Shown here piece by piece: positions 21,372-28,860 of a stretch of 64,000 nt of DNA. A model generated the notes under the pieces. The model worked only from the letters and a program-made list of their open reading frames with translations. It was not told the DNA's origin and did not search any database. The stretch's first letter is position 1; the number at the start of each line of letters is the position of its first letter. Made by a program: the position numbers and the translations under genes. Origin of the DNA: a virus; IMG/VR virus record IMGVR_UViG_3300031857_000076, positions 1 to 64,000 of that record; one strand, written 5' to 3'.

Positions 21372-21536
21372 TTAAAATGGGCATTTATTTTCACTGCATG
21401 ATTTGAGTAAGTTTAAGACGCTCACGATAAACAAGCTCATACCTCCTACCATATAAATTTTCTCCCACCATGCCATAGGTGGTGGAACATAGTCTTCATC
21501 TTCATCATTTGGTCCGTTTGGAAATCCTTCAAACAT
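21372..21536 (-). CDS. 54-aa membrane protein
   Basis: ATG at 21534-21536 to TAA at 21372-21374, in the gap between two genes on the same strand. Acidic N-terminus (MFEGFPNGPNDEDEDYV), then a hydrophobic segment (GGMSLFIVSVLNLL) and a Cys-containing tail. Four bases separate its stop from the next start. Confidence 0.62.
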   Translation of the reverse strand: MFEGFPNGPNDEDEDYVPPPMAWWEKIYMVGGMSLFIVSVLNLLKSCSENKCPF

Positions 21537-21542
21537 AATTTT

Positions 21543-21815
21543 TTATTCTTTAATGGGCCATTCAAACATAGAGAGATGAAAGAAATGATCGCCCTCAATT
21601 TCTTCCAACCATACCGCACACCACGAAGAGTAAACTTCACAATTTCGAACTGTATAGATTTTTCCAACCTCTAAATTGTCTTTGGCAAATTGAATGACAT
21701 TGACATGGTGTGGATAGAACATCCCATCAGCACCTTTGAATTTCGCTTTGTCGCCAATATGAGGCCATTCCCATTCACGACCTTTGTATCTTTCTTTGAA
21801 TTGTTCTTCGTTCAT
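21543..21815 (-). CDS. hypothetical protein (90 aa)
   Basis: Starts MNEEQFKERYKGREWEWPHI; a Trp-rich protein containing GKIYTVRNCEVYSSWCAVWL and HFFHLSMFEW, a beta-type pattern often seen in small phage proteins of unknown role. Coupled to the membrane protein upstream by ATGA (21812-21815). Confidence 0.72.
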   Translation of the reverse strand: MNEEQFKERYKGREWEWPHIGDKAKFKGADGMFYPHHVNVIQFAKDNLEVGKIYTVRNCEVYSSWCAVWLEEIEGDHFFHLSMFEWPIKE

Positions 21816-21955
21816 CGTCCAAAAGGGTTAAAGTTTGCGGCTGCAAAGAGTATGAGTGCTACTCCAATTCCAACAGCTGTGAAAAATCCACTCCAAAATC
21901 CGCCATCAAATAGCCAATCAGGAAGTTCAAGTGTGAGTGCTAGTAGTGTGTTCAT
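21812..21955 (-). CDS. 47-aa membrane protein
   Basis: ATG at 21953-21955; TGA overlaps the next ATG. One strong membrane helix (FFTAVGIGVALILFAAA) after an amphipathic Trp-containing start (LELPDWLFDGGFW). Supported by coupling and hydrophobic profile. Confidence 0.65.
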   Translation of the reverse strand: MNTLLALTLELPDWLFDGGFWSGFFTAVGIGVALILFAAANFNPFGR

Positions 21956-21997
21956 AAATTAATAACTGATTTCGTGTTCATCAAGTCTAAACTTGTA

Positions 21998-22390
21998 TTA
22001 AACTTCATTTAAGTTTTCTTTCATTTTATCATCAACCTTTTGCATTAGTTCTTTATGTCTGTCTTTCCAGCGTTTGTTTGGAATGCCTCGTTTGTCTGCA
22101 ACGTATTGCGCTACACCATTATAGCCGTCTTTGCGATACATGTCAAACAGTTTTGGAATATCTTTCCAAGGCAAATCTTCGCTATCAGCAGCAGGATGAA
22201 AATAATCATTAATATTGATGCAAAGATATGCGCCTTCGTTGTTTTCAGCATCCCACATTGCTGATAAGTAAACAACTCCTTCATCTAGCAAAAAAGCAGC
22301 CATACTTTCATGGTCTGGCGTGATGCCGTGCTCACCCAAGTCATAGTAATAGGTGCGGTAAATGGTGAGTGTTTCAGTCATGTCTTTCAT
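21998..22390 (-). CDS. hypothetical protein (130 aa)
   Basis: Starts MKDMTETLTIYRTYYYDLGE; aromatic-rich N-terminal half, then YRKDGYNGVAQYVADKRGIP and a Lys-rich C-terminal helix. No family recognised. ATGA overlap with the upstream gene (22387-22390). Confidence 0.72.
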   Translation of the reverse strand: MKDMTETLTIYRTYYYDLGEHGITPDHESMAAFLLDEGVVYLSAMWDAENNEGAYLCININDYFHPAADSEDLPWKDIPKLFDMYRKDGYNGVAQYVADKRGIPNKRWKDRHKELMQKVDDKMKENLNEV

Positions 22391-22785
22391 TTCTTTTCAC
22401 CAATTAAGGCTTTGACAATCTTTTCGGCGTTTTCTTGAAAAGATGGGTAGTAGATTGTGCTGAGTTCTTTTCCATGTTTCTCTATCAGGACTTGCCAATC
22501 TTTGCGGCATTGTTTACTCATGGGAATTGCTTCTTTGGGCTTGGCTTCACTAGCTTCACGAATGATTGCCACAAGCTCATCTTCCTTGTCCTTGGCAGCG
22601 GCAATGATTTCTGCATTGTCTGGGTAAACAATTGAGCGAATAGTTTTGCTATTTGGCGCGACTTTTACAAGCCACCAGCCATCTTCCAAACCATCCAATA
22701 AATAAGGATCATTATGTTCGATGTATTTTTTACCAACTTTTTTATAGAGTTGAGTTTTGTGGCTGATGCGAGCGAAGGCGTTCAT
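22387..22785 (-). CDS. conserved phage hypothetical protein (132 aa)
   Basis: N-terminal half has LLDGLEDGWWLVKVAPNSKT and KDKEDELVAIIREA; C-terminal half KDWQVLIEKHGKELSTIYYP followed by AEKIVKAL. These segments recur in phage proteins of unknown function as I recall them. Coupled to neighbours on both sides by ATGA. Confidence 0.74.
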   Translation of the reverse strand: MNAFARISHKTQLYKKVGKKYIEHNDPYLLDGLEDGWWLVKVAPNSKTIRSIVYPDNAEIIAAAKDKEDELVAIIREASEAKPKEAIPMSKQCRKDWQVLIEKHGKELSTIYYPSFQENAEKIVKALIGEKK

Positions 22786-23210
22786 GATAGTAATTGTTTG
22801 AGTTCAGTAACAATGTCTTCTAGTTTGCTCATTTTACCCTTTTGCATGTAAAAGTCAAGCTCATTTTCGACATAATTATAACCCTCTTCAAACTGTTTTA
22901 GATCAGCTTCGTAGGAAGAAATGAGTTCTCCGAGGCGAGTTTGGAGTTTTTGGTTTTCTTCAATAAATTTTGACATGCGATTTGCGCGATCTTTAAGGTC
23001 TGGACGTTGGATTAAAATGCTTTTTAATTTTACCTGATTGTCGTGGTTGGCTTTCCATTGTTTGATTTCTTTGTTGAGAGCGCTCATGGTTTCTCGCGAA
23101 CAAACATCAGCAATGCACCAATCGCCGCTCCAGCCTTGCTTTTTGGCGTAGTTAGAAACAGTGAGCGCGGCTTCCCACACATCGTTTGGAATGGCGACAT
23201 CTTCAATCAT
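22782..23210 (-). CDS. coiled-coil hypothetical protein (142 aa)
   Basis: Residues about 45-140 form a long charged helical region (NKEIKQWKANHDNQVKLKS, then LQTRLGELISSYEADLKQ) typical of a coiled coil. The N-terminus contains NYAKKQGWSGDWCIADVC. No family recognised. Overlaps the preceding gene by 8 bases. Confidence 0.72.
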   Translation of the reverse strand: MIEDVAIPNDVWEAALTVSNYAKKQGWSGDWCIADVCSRETMSALNKEIKQWKANHDNQVKLKSILIQRPDLKDRANRMSKFIEENQKLQTRLGELISSYEADLKQFEEGYNYVENELDFYMQKGKMSKLEDIVTELKQLLS

Positions 23211-23388
23211 TGATTTGTTTCCATAGTTTTTCTTCTTCTGCTTCCAGCATGTTTGTTAGATAGCGAAGAATGTTGTATTTTTCTTCGTCGCTGAAAGGAA
23301 CAGCATCCTCATACATCGAGTATGAGGGATTGTCCAAACGATCTATGACGTTAATAAAGAGAGTTTGCGCTTCTGAAATTAATTTCAT
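23203..23388 (-). CDS. hypothetical protein (61 aa)
   Basis: Start at the ATG of MKLISEAQTLFINVIDRLDN, two bases after the upstream stop; a longer frame would overlap the neighbour. Acidic and helical. Function unknown. Confidence 0.7.
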   Translation of the reverse strand: MKLISEAQTLFINVIDRLDNPSYSMYEDAVPFSDEEKYNILRYLTNMLEAEEEKLWKQIND

Positions 23389-23390
23389 AT

Positions 23391-23645
23391 TTAAATTTCC
23401 CAAGTTGTTGTTGTGACTGAATCGCCACACTGGTCACAAACTATTCCATCGTTTTCATAATCATCATAACGAAAAACTTCTACAAAATCAGTAAGCGACA
23501 AACAGCCGTCTTTCATTTTTTCTTGAAATTTCAAACAAAGGTAAATAAAAATTTGCCTCTCTTCTTCTGGAGATAGGTCCACTGAGCTTTTACCGTCAAA
23601 AGACCAGCCATAGGCTGTGCAGCCTTCTGTTTTAATGATTTTCAT
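23391..23645 (-). CDS. conserved phage protein with CDQCG motif (84 aa)
   Basis: Starts MKIIKTEGCTAYGWSFDGKS and ends GIVCDQCGDSVTTTTWEI. Both end segments resemble those of a small protein in many aquatic phages; function unknown. The single Cys-x-x-Cys could help bind metal in a dimer. Start placed at the conserved MKIIK, 14 bases inside the previous gene. Confidence 0.77.
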   Translation of the reverse strand: MKIIKTEGCTAYGWSFDGKSSVDLSPEEERQIFIYLCLKFQEKMKDGCLSLTDFVEVFRYDDYENDGIVCDQCGDSVTTTTWEI

Positions 23646-23856
23646 GGGAGAATTTATATGCTTTTTTATACTCGTCTTCCGTGAGAAGATCGTCCGAATT
23701 ATATTCGCGGAAACCACTAAAGTCAAGAATCAAATGGCCAAAATGTTTTTGCCACTCTTTCATGGTTTTTCTCTTAGCAAAGATTTTATCATAGTTCTCC
23801 CAATAAGAGGGAAGATTTGCGCCTTTGCGGAGTTTATCGCCTTTGCCTGCTGACAT
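23632..23856 (-). CDS. conserved phage hypothetical protein (74 aa)
   Basis: Starts MSAGKGDKLRKGANLPSYWE then YDKIFAKRKTMKEWQ. The AGKGDK-R opening and Y-x-x-N-YDKI pattern recall a small conserved phage protein of unknown function. Overlaps the next gene by 14 bases. Confidence 0.76.
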   Translation of the reverse strand: MSAGKGDKLRKGANLPSYWENYDKIFAKRKTMKEWQKHFGHLILDFSGFREYNSDDLLTEDEYKKAYKFSHENH

Positions 23857-23864
23857 TGTTTTTT

Positions 23865-24470
23865 TTATTTTTGTTTAGCTATTTTATAGCCTTTGTATGG
23901 CTCTTGCTCAAGCAGCTTTGGAGAGAGTGTTCGCAACCAACCTCCCCTAATGCAGAGAGCGCCCTCTTCTCCACTAGCTTCGCAAGTTTTGCTGCACAAA
24001 TATTCTGCAAAGTTAATCATTCCTTGAATTTGTTCATCTCCACCGCTCACATATACTCTCAGGTCAGAGTATTTCTCTTTGATTTGTTCTATCTTTACAG
24101 CGGGTGGATATATTTTAATCCATTTTGCGTGTTTTAATGCATTGGCCGAAAGCTTGTGCAGAAAATTATAAAATGGTTTATTTAACTCATAACCGTTCAG
24201 CTTTGGAAAGAGGTTAATGATTTTATAGTGAATTTTTTTAAGCAAGAAATGCGGAACGCGCCAAAGGTAATATTTCTTTGACAGGATTTCCTGACCTTGG
24301 CGATATGTAAGAGTGGTGTAATCCACGATTGCGCCACAAAGATTATCCACGATTTTTTCCCATCCTTCGGGAACCCAAACGCCACAAGGACATGTTGGTT
24401 CTTCAAGCTCGTTCTTGTAAAACAAACTTGGATATTTATTCATGAGACGCATTTCAAAATCTTCTTCCAT
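23865..24470 (-). CDS. conserved phage protein with Cys motifs (201 aa)
   Basis: Start at the ATG of MEEDFEMRLMNKYPSLFY, two bases after the upstream stop. Contains PTCPCGVWVPEGWEKIVDNL (about 30-49) and a C-terminal KEKYSDLRVYVSGGDEQI block followed by CSKTCEASGEEG. The K-EK-DLR-Y followed by a Cys/Gly motif recurs in phage hypothetical proteins. Probable zinc protein; role unknown. Confidence 0.75.
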   Translation of the reverse strand: MEEDFEMRLMNKYPSLFYKNELEEPTCPCGVWVPEGWEKIVDNLCGAIVDYTTLTYRQGQEILSKKYYLWRVPHFLLKKIHYKIINLFPKLNGYELNKPFYNFLHKLSANALKHAKWIKIYPPAVKIEQIKEKYSDLRVYVSGGDEQIQGMINFAEYLCSKTCEASGEEGALCIRGGWLRTLSPKLLEQEPYKGYKIAKQK

Positions 24471-24471
24471 A

Positions 24472-25032
24472 TTAGAATTTGAATGAAATTCGTTGTATGA
24501 GATTGCCAAAATTAATAATCTTGCGTGCGAACTTGCGCAAAAATTGCCCAAAAGCTCCCTGCACTTTGCCTCGAAAAGTTTTGCCGAATGCAATTGATTC
24601 TGCCAACTTTTTTTGGAATTGTTTTTCTCGCTCAATTCTGATTGCTGCATCCGTTTCCTCATATCCTACCAGTGAGGCTTTTTGCAAAAACCCATCAATA
24701 AATACAAACTGAATTTCAATCCAAATATCAACCTCTTCCGAATTAAGCGCGTCATAAGCTTGAATGGTGCAAGTTTTATTGCACGGTTTCTTTTCTTTGG
24801 AAATTGGTTCCATGAAACCGCCAAAAGGACCGTTCTCTTCAACCCATTGGGCTTCAATGTGTTCTGCAAAAAGACGGCCTTCTTCAATAAAGAAGTTTTT
24901 TAAGGCGCAGTCAAAGTCTTTGGTTTGAAAGGTGACTTCTTCTTGTCTCAAGAGTCGCAGATATTTATCAACTTCTGGCGCAATTCCTTGGATAACTGAC
25001 TTGTTAAAAATGATATTGTCAAAAAGGCCCAT
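24472..25032 (-). CDS. hypothetical protein (186 aa)
   Basis: Starts MGLFDNIIFNKSVIQGIAPE. Middle segment CNKTCTIQAYDALN, C-terminus strongly basic (FGQFLRKFARKIINFGNLIQ), suggesting nucleic-acid or membrane-surface contact. No family recognised. Four bases after the 25037 gene. Confidence 0.68.
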   Translation of the reverse strand: MGLFDNIIFNKSVIQGIAPEVDKYLRLLRQEEVTFQTKDFDCALKNFFIEEGRLFAEHIEAQWVEENGPFGGFMEPISKEKKPCNKTCTIQAYDALNSEEVDIWIEIQFVFIDGFLQKASLVGYEETDAAIRIEREKQFQKKLAESIAFGKTFRGKVQGAFGQFLRKFARKIINFGNLIQRISFKF

Positions 25033-25036
25033 TTTA

Positions 25037-25243
25037 TTAGTTCATGTTTGGTTCTCTGAAAAGTTTTTCAATCTCTTCAATGCCTGCAACAACGGCTTCA
25101 TTGCTCATTGCAATGCGACCATAATAAATGCGCAAGCATGGACTATAAAACGCTTCATAGTATTCTTTCTTTTTGCGCATGATTAGCAAGTCAGTTTGCA
25201 GTTGCGCAATTTGGTCATTTAACATTTCTTCGTTCATAATCAT
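25037..25243 (-). CDS. hypothetical coiled-coil protein (68 aa)
   Basis: Starts MIMNEEMLNDQIAQLQTDLL, heptad-like N-terminal half, then FYSPCLRIYYGRIAM. Coupled by ATGA to the 28-residue peptide upstream; an internal ATG (residue 3) is an alternative start. Confidence 0.65.
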   Translation of the reverse strand: MIMNEEMLNDQIAQLQTDLLIMRKKKEYYEAFYSPCLRIYYGRIAMSNEAVVAGIEEIEKLFREPNMN

Positions 25244-25326
25244 CGTTTAAAAAAGCTCTCAAATAGTTCCGTGTCACTCGAAAACGCAGCAATCATTGCT
25301 AATACAAAAATAAAAAATAGTGTCAT
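25240..25326 (-). CDS. 28-aa hydrophobic peptide
   Basis: ATG at 25324-25326 lies 9 bp after the -10 of the promoter at 25336-25363 and the TGA overlaps the next ATG. The product is MTLFFIFVLAMIAAF followed by a polar tail, a membrane helix or signal-like segment. Promoter spacing and coupling argue it is translated. Confidence 0.55.
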   Translation of the reverse strand: MTLFFIFVLAMIAAFSSDTELFESFFKR

Positions 25327-25335
25327 GTGAGCAAC

Positions 25336-25363
25336 ACTATAACCCCAAAGGTTTAGTTGTCAA
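25336..25363 (-). promoter_or_regulatory. sigma70-type promoter
   Basis: Minus strand TTGACA (25358-25363), 16 bp, TATAGT (25336-25341), 9 bp before the ATG at 25326. Confidence 0.75.
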
Positions 25364-26172
25364 GAAAGATTTTGGTAAGGTTTTTCGCGAAACCATTTTG
25401 TCAGAATGAATTTTTCTCCTTCTTCAACTGGCATTCCCCAATGCTTTGATTCAGGAATGTTTGAACCTTCTCTAGTGTTTTGCCAAAGAATCATTGTGCC
25501 AGTTTCGGGTTTTGTTTCCAAGTCTATTTCTGTGAATCTAGTGTGACCTCCTTTGGGAGTGTCATTCAAGTAAACCATTGCTGTCCAAGTGCGGTTGCCG
25601 TGTCGCTCTAGCTGTTTTTTTTGGTCATCACTAAGAGGAAAGAAAGAATCAAAATGAGGCTTAAATTGCTCGCCAACTTTGTAGTATTGGCCTTGAACTT
25701 GCTCGCTGTATTGCTCTGGAATGCCAACAATGTTTAAAATAGCATCTTCAATCTCAGCAATTGTGGGGTCAGAATTGCGGAACAAATGAGCAGTGGAGCT
25801 TGTGCGAAAGTCGGAAATCTTGCTGCCGCCGTTATCGTAGTCAATCACAGAAGATTTTTGGCAACGATTCTTGATGATTTCAATGGCGCGAGAACACTGG
25901 TCCTGTGTCAAAGCGTTCTTGATTTTAAAGATGTTTAATTTATCAGAGATTTTTTCTGCGCCAAATTTAGCAGTCAAATCTTCAATTTTAACGGGTGGAG
26001 AAATGCCTTCAACCTTTTTTAAGATGTCTGGCATGGAAAATTCTTGAATGATTAGGCTTTCATCAAAGCCTTTGTCAAGCAAAATTTGTGCCAATTCTCT
26101 CTTGGAGGAACCTCTCTTTACGTTGTCCCAAATCCAAAATTTCCAAGAATCGTCAAAACTGGTCTTTTTCAT
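25360..26172 (-). CDS. 2OG-Fe(II) oxygenase, prolyl-4-hydroxylase-like (270 aa)
   Basis: The C-terminal domain (about 80-263) is a P4H-type double-stranded beta-helix: YYKVGEQFKPHFDSF gives His173 and Asp175, SKHWGMPV gives His244 (iron triad), and GEKFILTKWFRE gives Lys254 for 2-oxoglutarate. VYLNDTPKGGHTRF and PETGTMILWQN are also typical. P4H enzymes hydroxylate proline in proteins. The N-terminal 75 residues are extra, with a helical KRELAQILLDKGFDESL. Start at the ATG 26170-26172. A substrate in the phage poly-Pro fibres is inference. Confidence 0.9.
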   Translation of the reverse strand: MKKTSFDDSWKFWIWDNVKRGSSKRELAQILLDKGFDESLIIQEFSMPDILKKVEGISPPVKIEDLTAKFGAEKISDKLNIFKIKNALTQDQCSRAIEIIKNRCQKSSVIDYDNGGSKISDFRTSSTAHLFRNSDPTIAEIEDAILNIVGIPEQYSEQVQGQYYKVGEQFKPHFDSFFPLSDDQKKQLERHGNRTWTAMVYLNDTPKGGHTRFTEIDLETKPETGTMILWQNTREGSNIPESKHWGMPVEEGEKFILTKWFREKPYQNLS

Positions 26173-26190
26173 GCAAGAAGTACGGTTCCA

Positions 26191-26198
26191 AGGTGTAA
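26191..26198 (+). promoter_or_regulatory. late-type promoter motif AGGTGTAA
   Basis: One mismatch from AAGTGTAA, first base 16 nt before a GTG at 26207 that opens the frame of the metalloprotease-like gene. Lies inside the N-terminal coding region of nothing else once the oxygenase starts at 26172. Confidence 0.4.
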
Positions 26199-26206
26199 AT
26201 ATTTCT

Positions 26207-26872
26207 GTGAAAATAGACAAGAAAGCTCGCGCCATCTTAAACTCTTTTCCCAAAGATGTGCAGGACTATTTTTACGAAATCAACGAAAAATGCGCAAAAC
26301 ATGGAGTCAAGTTTAGAGTTTCCAGCGGTTCTGTTGTTTATTCTGGAGGCGGGAGTTGCGGCGGTTTCTTCTCTGATTCTCCCAAGGAACTAGCCATTGC
26401 AGTGAATAAACCTTTAAAATGGGTCATTGCCACTCTTGTTCACGAAGATTCCCACTTTGATCAGTGGCTAAACCGTCAGTCTATATGGCACAATCAGAAA
26501 GTTTCGCGCAATTTTAATAGTTTTTTTGATTGGTTGCTCAAGATTAAAAACATTAAAAATCCCACAGAAACAGCAAAACATGTGATTGCTCTTGAGTCTG
26601 ACTGCGAGAGACGGTCCATCAAAAAAATAAAAAAGAGATGGTCGCACATTATTTCGCCCGAAACTTATGCTCAGTCTGCTAATGCTTACATGTTTTCCTA
26701 CTTGTATATGGCGCAATCGCGCAAGTGGATTTCTGAAACTATAGAGATTAAAAACAAATGTTTCTATAGGAATTTCCCGCAAAAAATCCTTAGTAAGTTT
26801 GAAAACTTATCAGAAGAGTATTTTGAGCTTTTTCAGCGCTATGACAAAAAATGCAAGAGCGGCTCAAAATAG
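26207..26872 (+). CDS. putative zinc metallopeptidase with HExxH (221 aa)
   Basis: LVHEDSHFDQWL holds an HEDSH zinc motif (His79, Glu80, His83 counted from the GTG at 26207), with a possible third ligand in ALESDCERRS about 50 residues on, the gluzincin-like Glu. The ATG at 26171 is an alternative start but overlaps the divergent gene's own ATG. The GTG fits the late motif spacing. Ends with an inverted-repeat hairpin containing the stop codon. No signal peptide. Target unknown; a role in the virion or against host proteins is possible. Confidence 0.75.
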   Translation: MKIDKKARAILNSFPKDVQDYFYEINEKCAKHGVKFRVSSGSVVYSGGGSCGGFFSDSPKELAIAVNKPLKWVIATLVHEDSHFDQWLNRQSIWHNQKVSRNFNSFFDWLLKIKNIKNPTETAKHVIALESDCERRSIKKIKKRWSHIISPETYAQSANAYMFSYLYMAQSRKWISETIEIKNKCFYRNFPQKILSKFENLSEEYFELFQRYDKKCKSGSK

Positions 26873-26881
26873 AGCCGCTCT
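26856..26881. terminator. hairpin terminator over a stop codon
   Basis: Stem agagcggctc / gagccgctct (26856-26865 with 26872-26881), six-base loop that contains most of the TAG of the plus-strand gene. On the minus strand the hairpin is followed, after TGCA, by a T-run, so it best terminates the 26915-27094 transcript. Confidence 0.75.
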
Positions 26882-26914
26882 GCGTCCTATAAACCGAAGT
26901 CTATAAGAGGGGTA

Positions 26915-27094
26915 TTATTTATCCTTGGCTTTGCCAACATTGAGAGCGAGCCAATCCACAATCTTGTAGAGCTTGCCTGCCCAAGTGTCGTCTTTCGGAG
27001 TTGGAGTCAAAGCTGCAATTGCAGCAAAGGCCGCAATCGTGGCTGTAACTGCATGAAAGATGTCAAGTTGATGAGTGATAATCCAATTAATCAT
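26915..27094 (-). CDS. holin-like small membrane protein (59 aa)
   Basis: MINWIITHQLDIFHAVTATI then a helix AAFAAIAALTP, followed by TPKDDTWAGKLYKIVDWLAL and NVGKAKDK. One hydrophobic segment and a basic tail. Small proteins with the LTPTPKDD and DWLALNVGKAK segments are familiar from phages and often sit with late or lysis genes. Its start is 16 nt from the late motif at 27103-27110, and a terminator follows. Holin function is inferred. Confidence 0.75.
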   Translation of the reverse strand: MINWIITHQLDIFHAVTATIAAFAAIAALTPTPKDDTWAGKLYKIVDWLALNVGKAKDK

Positions 27095-27095
27095 A

Positions 27096-27587
27096 CTATT
27101 CTTTACACTTTTGGCTGACCCAAAAATTGACTATTTTTAGTAATGAATTGTTTTTGCGCTTTTCGCATAGTTCTTTAATGTTTATTAAATGTTCAGGCGA
27201 ACAGTCTTTCAGCATAATATAAGAAGTTGGTTGATCGCCATTAATTCCACACGTTCCCCAAATAGCGTTTTCAGCTTGCCACTCAAAACTTTCAGTATTG
27301 GGAACCTCTTCTGGCGTTAGGATTTTTACTTCATTATAGTTCCAAGTTCCATATTTTCTTGGTTTATTAAGTGACTGGTTCCAATCATTGTAGAGTTCGG
27401 CAAAAGTTTGAGGAACCTCGAACCAAACTCGTTTGCCATGTTTCCTATTGTAACCTGCTGAGTCTCCAATGTTCGGTTGGCCACCATCAGCCATAATGTA
27501 TTCAGTTCCCTCGCCAAGACTATTGTAGTCATGACGTGCAATTGACGCTACAATTTGTTTGCCGTTTGTAAATCCTAGTAGTTTCAT
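27096..27587 (-). CDS. conserved phage hypothetical protein (163 aa)
   Basis: Starts MKLLGFTNGKQIVASIARHD. Gly/Asn/Trp-rich with VWFEVPQTFAELYNDWNQSL and a C-terminal CEKRKNNSLLKIV. Recalls phage hypothetical proteins without function. Overlaps the phosphatase gene by ATGA (27584-27587). Its last bases host the late motif of the next gene. Confidence 0.7.
   Translation of the reverse strand: MKLLGFTNGKQIVASIARHDYNSLGEGTEYIMADGGQPNIGDSAGYNRKHGKRVWFEVPQTFAELYNDWNQSLNKPRKYGTWNYNEVKILTPEEVPNTESFEWQAENAIWGTCGINGDQPTSYIMLKDCSPEHLINIKELCEKRKNNSLLKIVNFWVSQKCKE
27103..27110 (-). promoter_or_regulatory. late-type promoter motif AAGTGTAA
   Basis: Minus strand AAGTGTAA followed by AGAATAG, first base 16 nt before the ATG at 27094. 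It sits inside the 3' end of the upstream early gene, giving the holin-like gene its own late control. Confidence 0.65.
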
Positions 27588-28018
27588 CGAATCATTGTGT
27601 ATTGATGAAGTATTACATCGTTTGGATGTGGCTTCAATTTGTCTGGAATCCTTGCATCATACAACTCTTGTAGAGCGATGTCAAGGCTTTTTCTATCACG
27701 CTCGCATTTTGCGATTGCGACTGCTGCTGGGCTGCGGCTGTATCCAGCAAAACAATGAACCAACAACTTGTCAATAGGATACAAATCGCGAATGAAATCC
27801 AAAAACTTTTGTATATGGGATTCTTGGGGAGCATATTTTGCATTAGTTGGGTCTATATTAATAGAGGCAAAGGTTTCGTCTTCAAAATCTAAAAACAGAT
27901 ATTTTTTCCCTTCACGAAATCTTTCAGGAAGAAAATGACCAAGAGAAACTACTGCGTCATAATTTTTAGCATATTTTTCAGCATTGGCAAAGTCTGTGTA
28001 GTGGTTGATTGTATTCAT
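27584..28018 (-). CDS. dual-specificity/tyrosine phosphatase-like protein (144 aa)
   Basis: Signature HCFAGYSRSPAA (His88, Cys89, Arg95), the HC-x5-R P-loop of cysteine phosphatases, after a beta strand KLLVHC; a candidate general-acid Asp lies in the FLDFEDETF region (about 42-50). Length fits compact DSPs. It removes phosphate from proteins, or perhaps nucleotides or glycans. Start at the ATG 28016-28018, 5 bp below the -10 of its promoter. First gene of a short transcript. Confidence 0.87.
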   Translation of the reverse strand: MNTINHYTDFANAEKYAKNYDAVVSLGHFLPERFREGKKYLFLDFEDETFASINIDPTNAKYAPQESHIQKFLDFIRDLYPIDKLLVHCFAGYSRSPAAVAIAKCERDRKSLDIALQELYDARIPDKLKPHPNDVILHQYTMIR

Positions 28019-28023
28019 GCTGC

Positions 28024-28051
28024 AATATAGACTAATATCCAAAAGCGTCAA
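28024..28051 (-). promoter_or_regulatory. sigma70-type promoter
   Basis: Minus strand TTGACG (28046-28051), 16 bp, TATATT (28024-28029), 5 bp before the phosphatase ATG; overlaps the end of thyX. Confidence 0.7.
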
Positions 28052-28709
28052 GTGCGTATTTGAAGGGGTTGCCTTCAATATATTTTACAAGAAGAAGCAT
28101 ATATTCTGCAATATCGCGAATTTCTTTCTGCGCCTCTGGTTTGTTGCGAAGCTCTAAGAAATGATGGAAGCTGCGCCAATTGAACATCACATCAGCTTGA
28201 ATTTGCGAATTGTAAGTCTTGAAGAAGCGAGCAGATTCTTTTGCGCGTTTGCGACCAAGAACGGGTTCAAGCTCTTTGAGGCACTGATGGTATAATGCAT
28301 TACCTTCTTCGGTAAACTTTTGAAGTGTTTCTGCCCAACTATCAACAGAAAAATTTGTCCAAGGACAGTCCCATTCCTCACCACTATGACCATCTAATGC
28401 AGCCCAATCATCAGGAATATAAAACTTATCTTCTTTCAGTTCTTTGTACCTAGCACTTTCTCCATTGATCGAAACGCCAATACGGTGCTTGAGTAGGTGG
28501 ATGTGAGAAGCAATGTCGCAATCCACAAGAAAATGCAGGCTGCTTTTTTCAAAAGGAGTGTGATGTCCCTGTTCTGCAAGCATCTTCAAAAGCTTGGGAA
28601 TACGTTCGCGCTTTTCTTCCGTGATGTCGCGGCTAGTGGATGTCCAAGCAGAACATGCATGAATCTCGTCGCTACCATAGAATCCAATGAGTTCAACTTT
28701 ATTAGTCAT
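28032..28709 (-). CDS. thyX: FAD-dependent thymidylate synthase ThyX (225 aa)
   Basis: The ThyX motif appears as KHRIGVSINGESARY (residues 74-88), a variant of RHR-x7-S with the first Arg replaced by Lys. C-terminal QADVMFNWRSFHHFLELRN matches the conserved N-x-R-x-x-x-H-F-x-x-x-R region. Catalyses reductive methylation of dUMP to dTMP with methylene-tetrahydrofolate, FAD and NADPH. Length (225) fits the family. Works with the dUTPase, dNMP kinase and ribonucleotide reductase encoded further on. Confidence 0.92.
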   Translation of the reverse strand: MTNKVELIGFYGSDEIHACSAWTSTSRDITEEKRERIPKLLKMLAEQGHHTPFEKSSLHFLVDCDIASHIHLLKHRIGVSINGESARYKELKEDKFYIPDDWAALDGHSGEEWDCPWTNFSVDSWAETLQKFTEEGNALYHQCLKELEPVLGRKRAKESARFFKTYNSQIQADVMFNWRSFHHFLELRNKPEAQKEIRDIAEYMLLLVKYIEGNPFKYALDAFGY

Positions 28710-28860
28710 TTTTAATTAGTTCGGGGTTTTGTTCTAGAACTCTCGATACAAGATACACGCATTCTTGTGCAGTGAAATGCGTTTTCCAATCGCACTCGTC
28801 AAGAATTTCATCCATTGCTTGTAGATAAAGTTCGTATAGTTTTTCTCTATTGATTTTCAT
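28702..28860 (-). CDS. conserved small phage protein (52 aa)
   Basis: MKINREKLYELYLQAMDEIL, then CDWKTHFTAQECVYLVSRV. A YL-x-x-MDE / K-FT-x-E-V-x-V-I-L pattern recalls a very common small phage protein of unknown function. It couples to the upstream gene by ATGA (28857-28860) and overlaps the thyX start by 8 bases. Confidence 0.72.
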   Translation of the reverse strand: MKINREKLYELYLQAMDEILDECDWKTHFTAQECVYLVSRVLEQNPELIKND

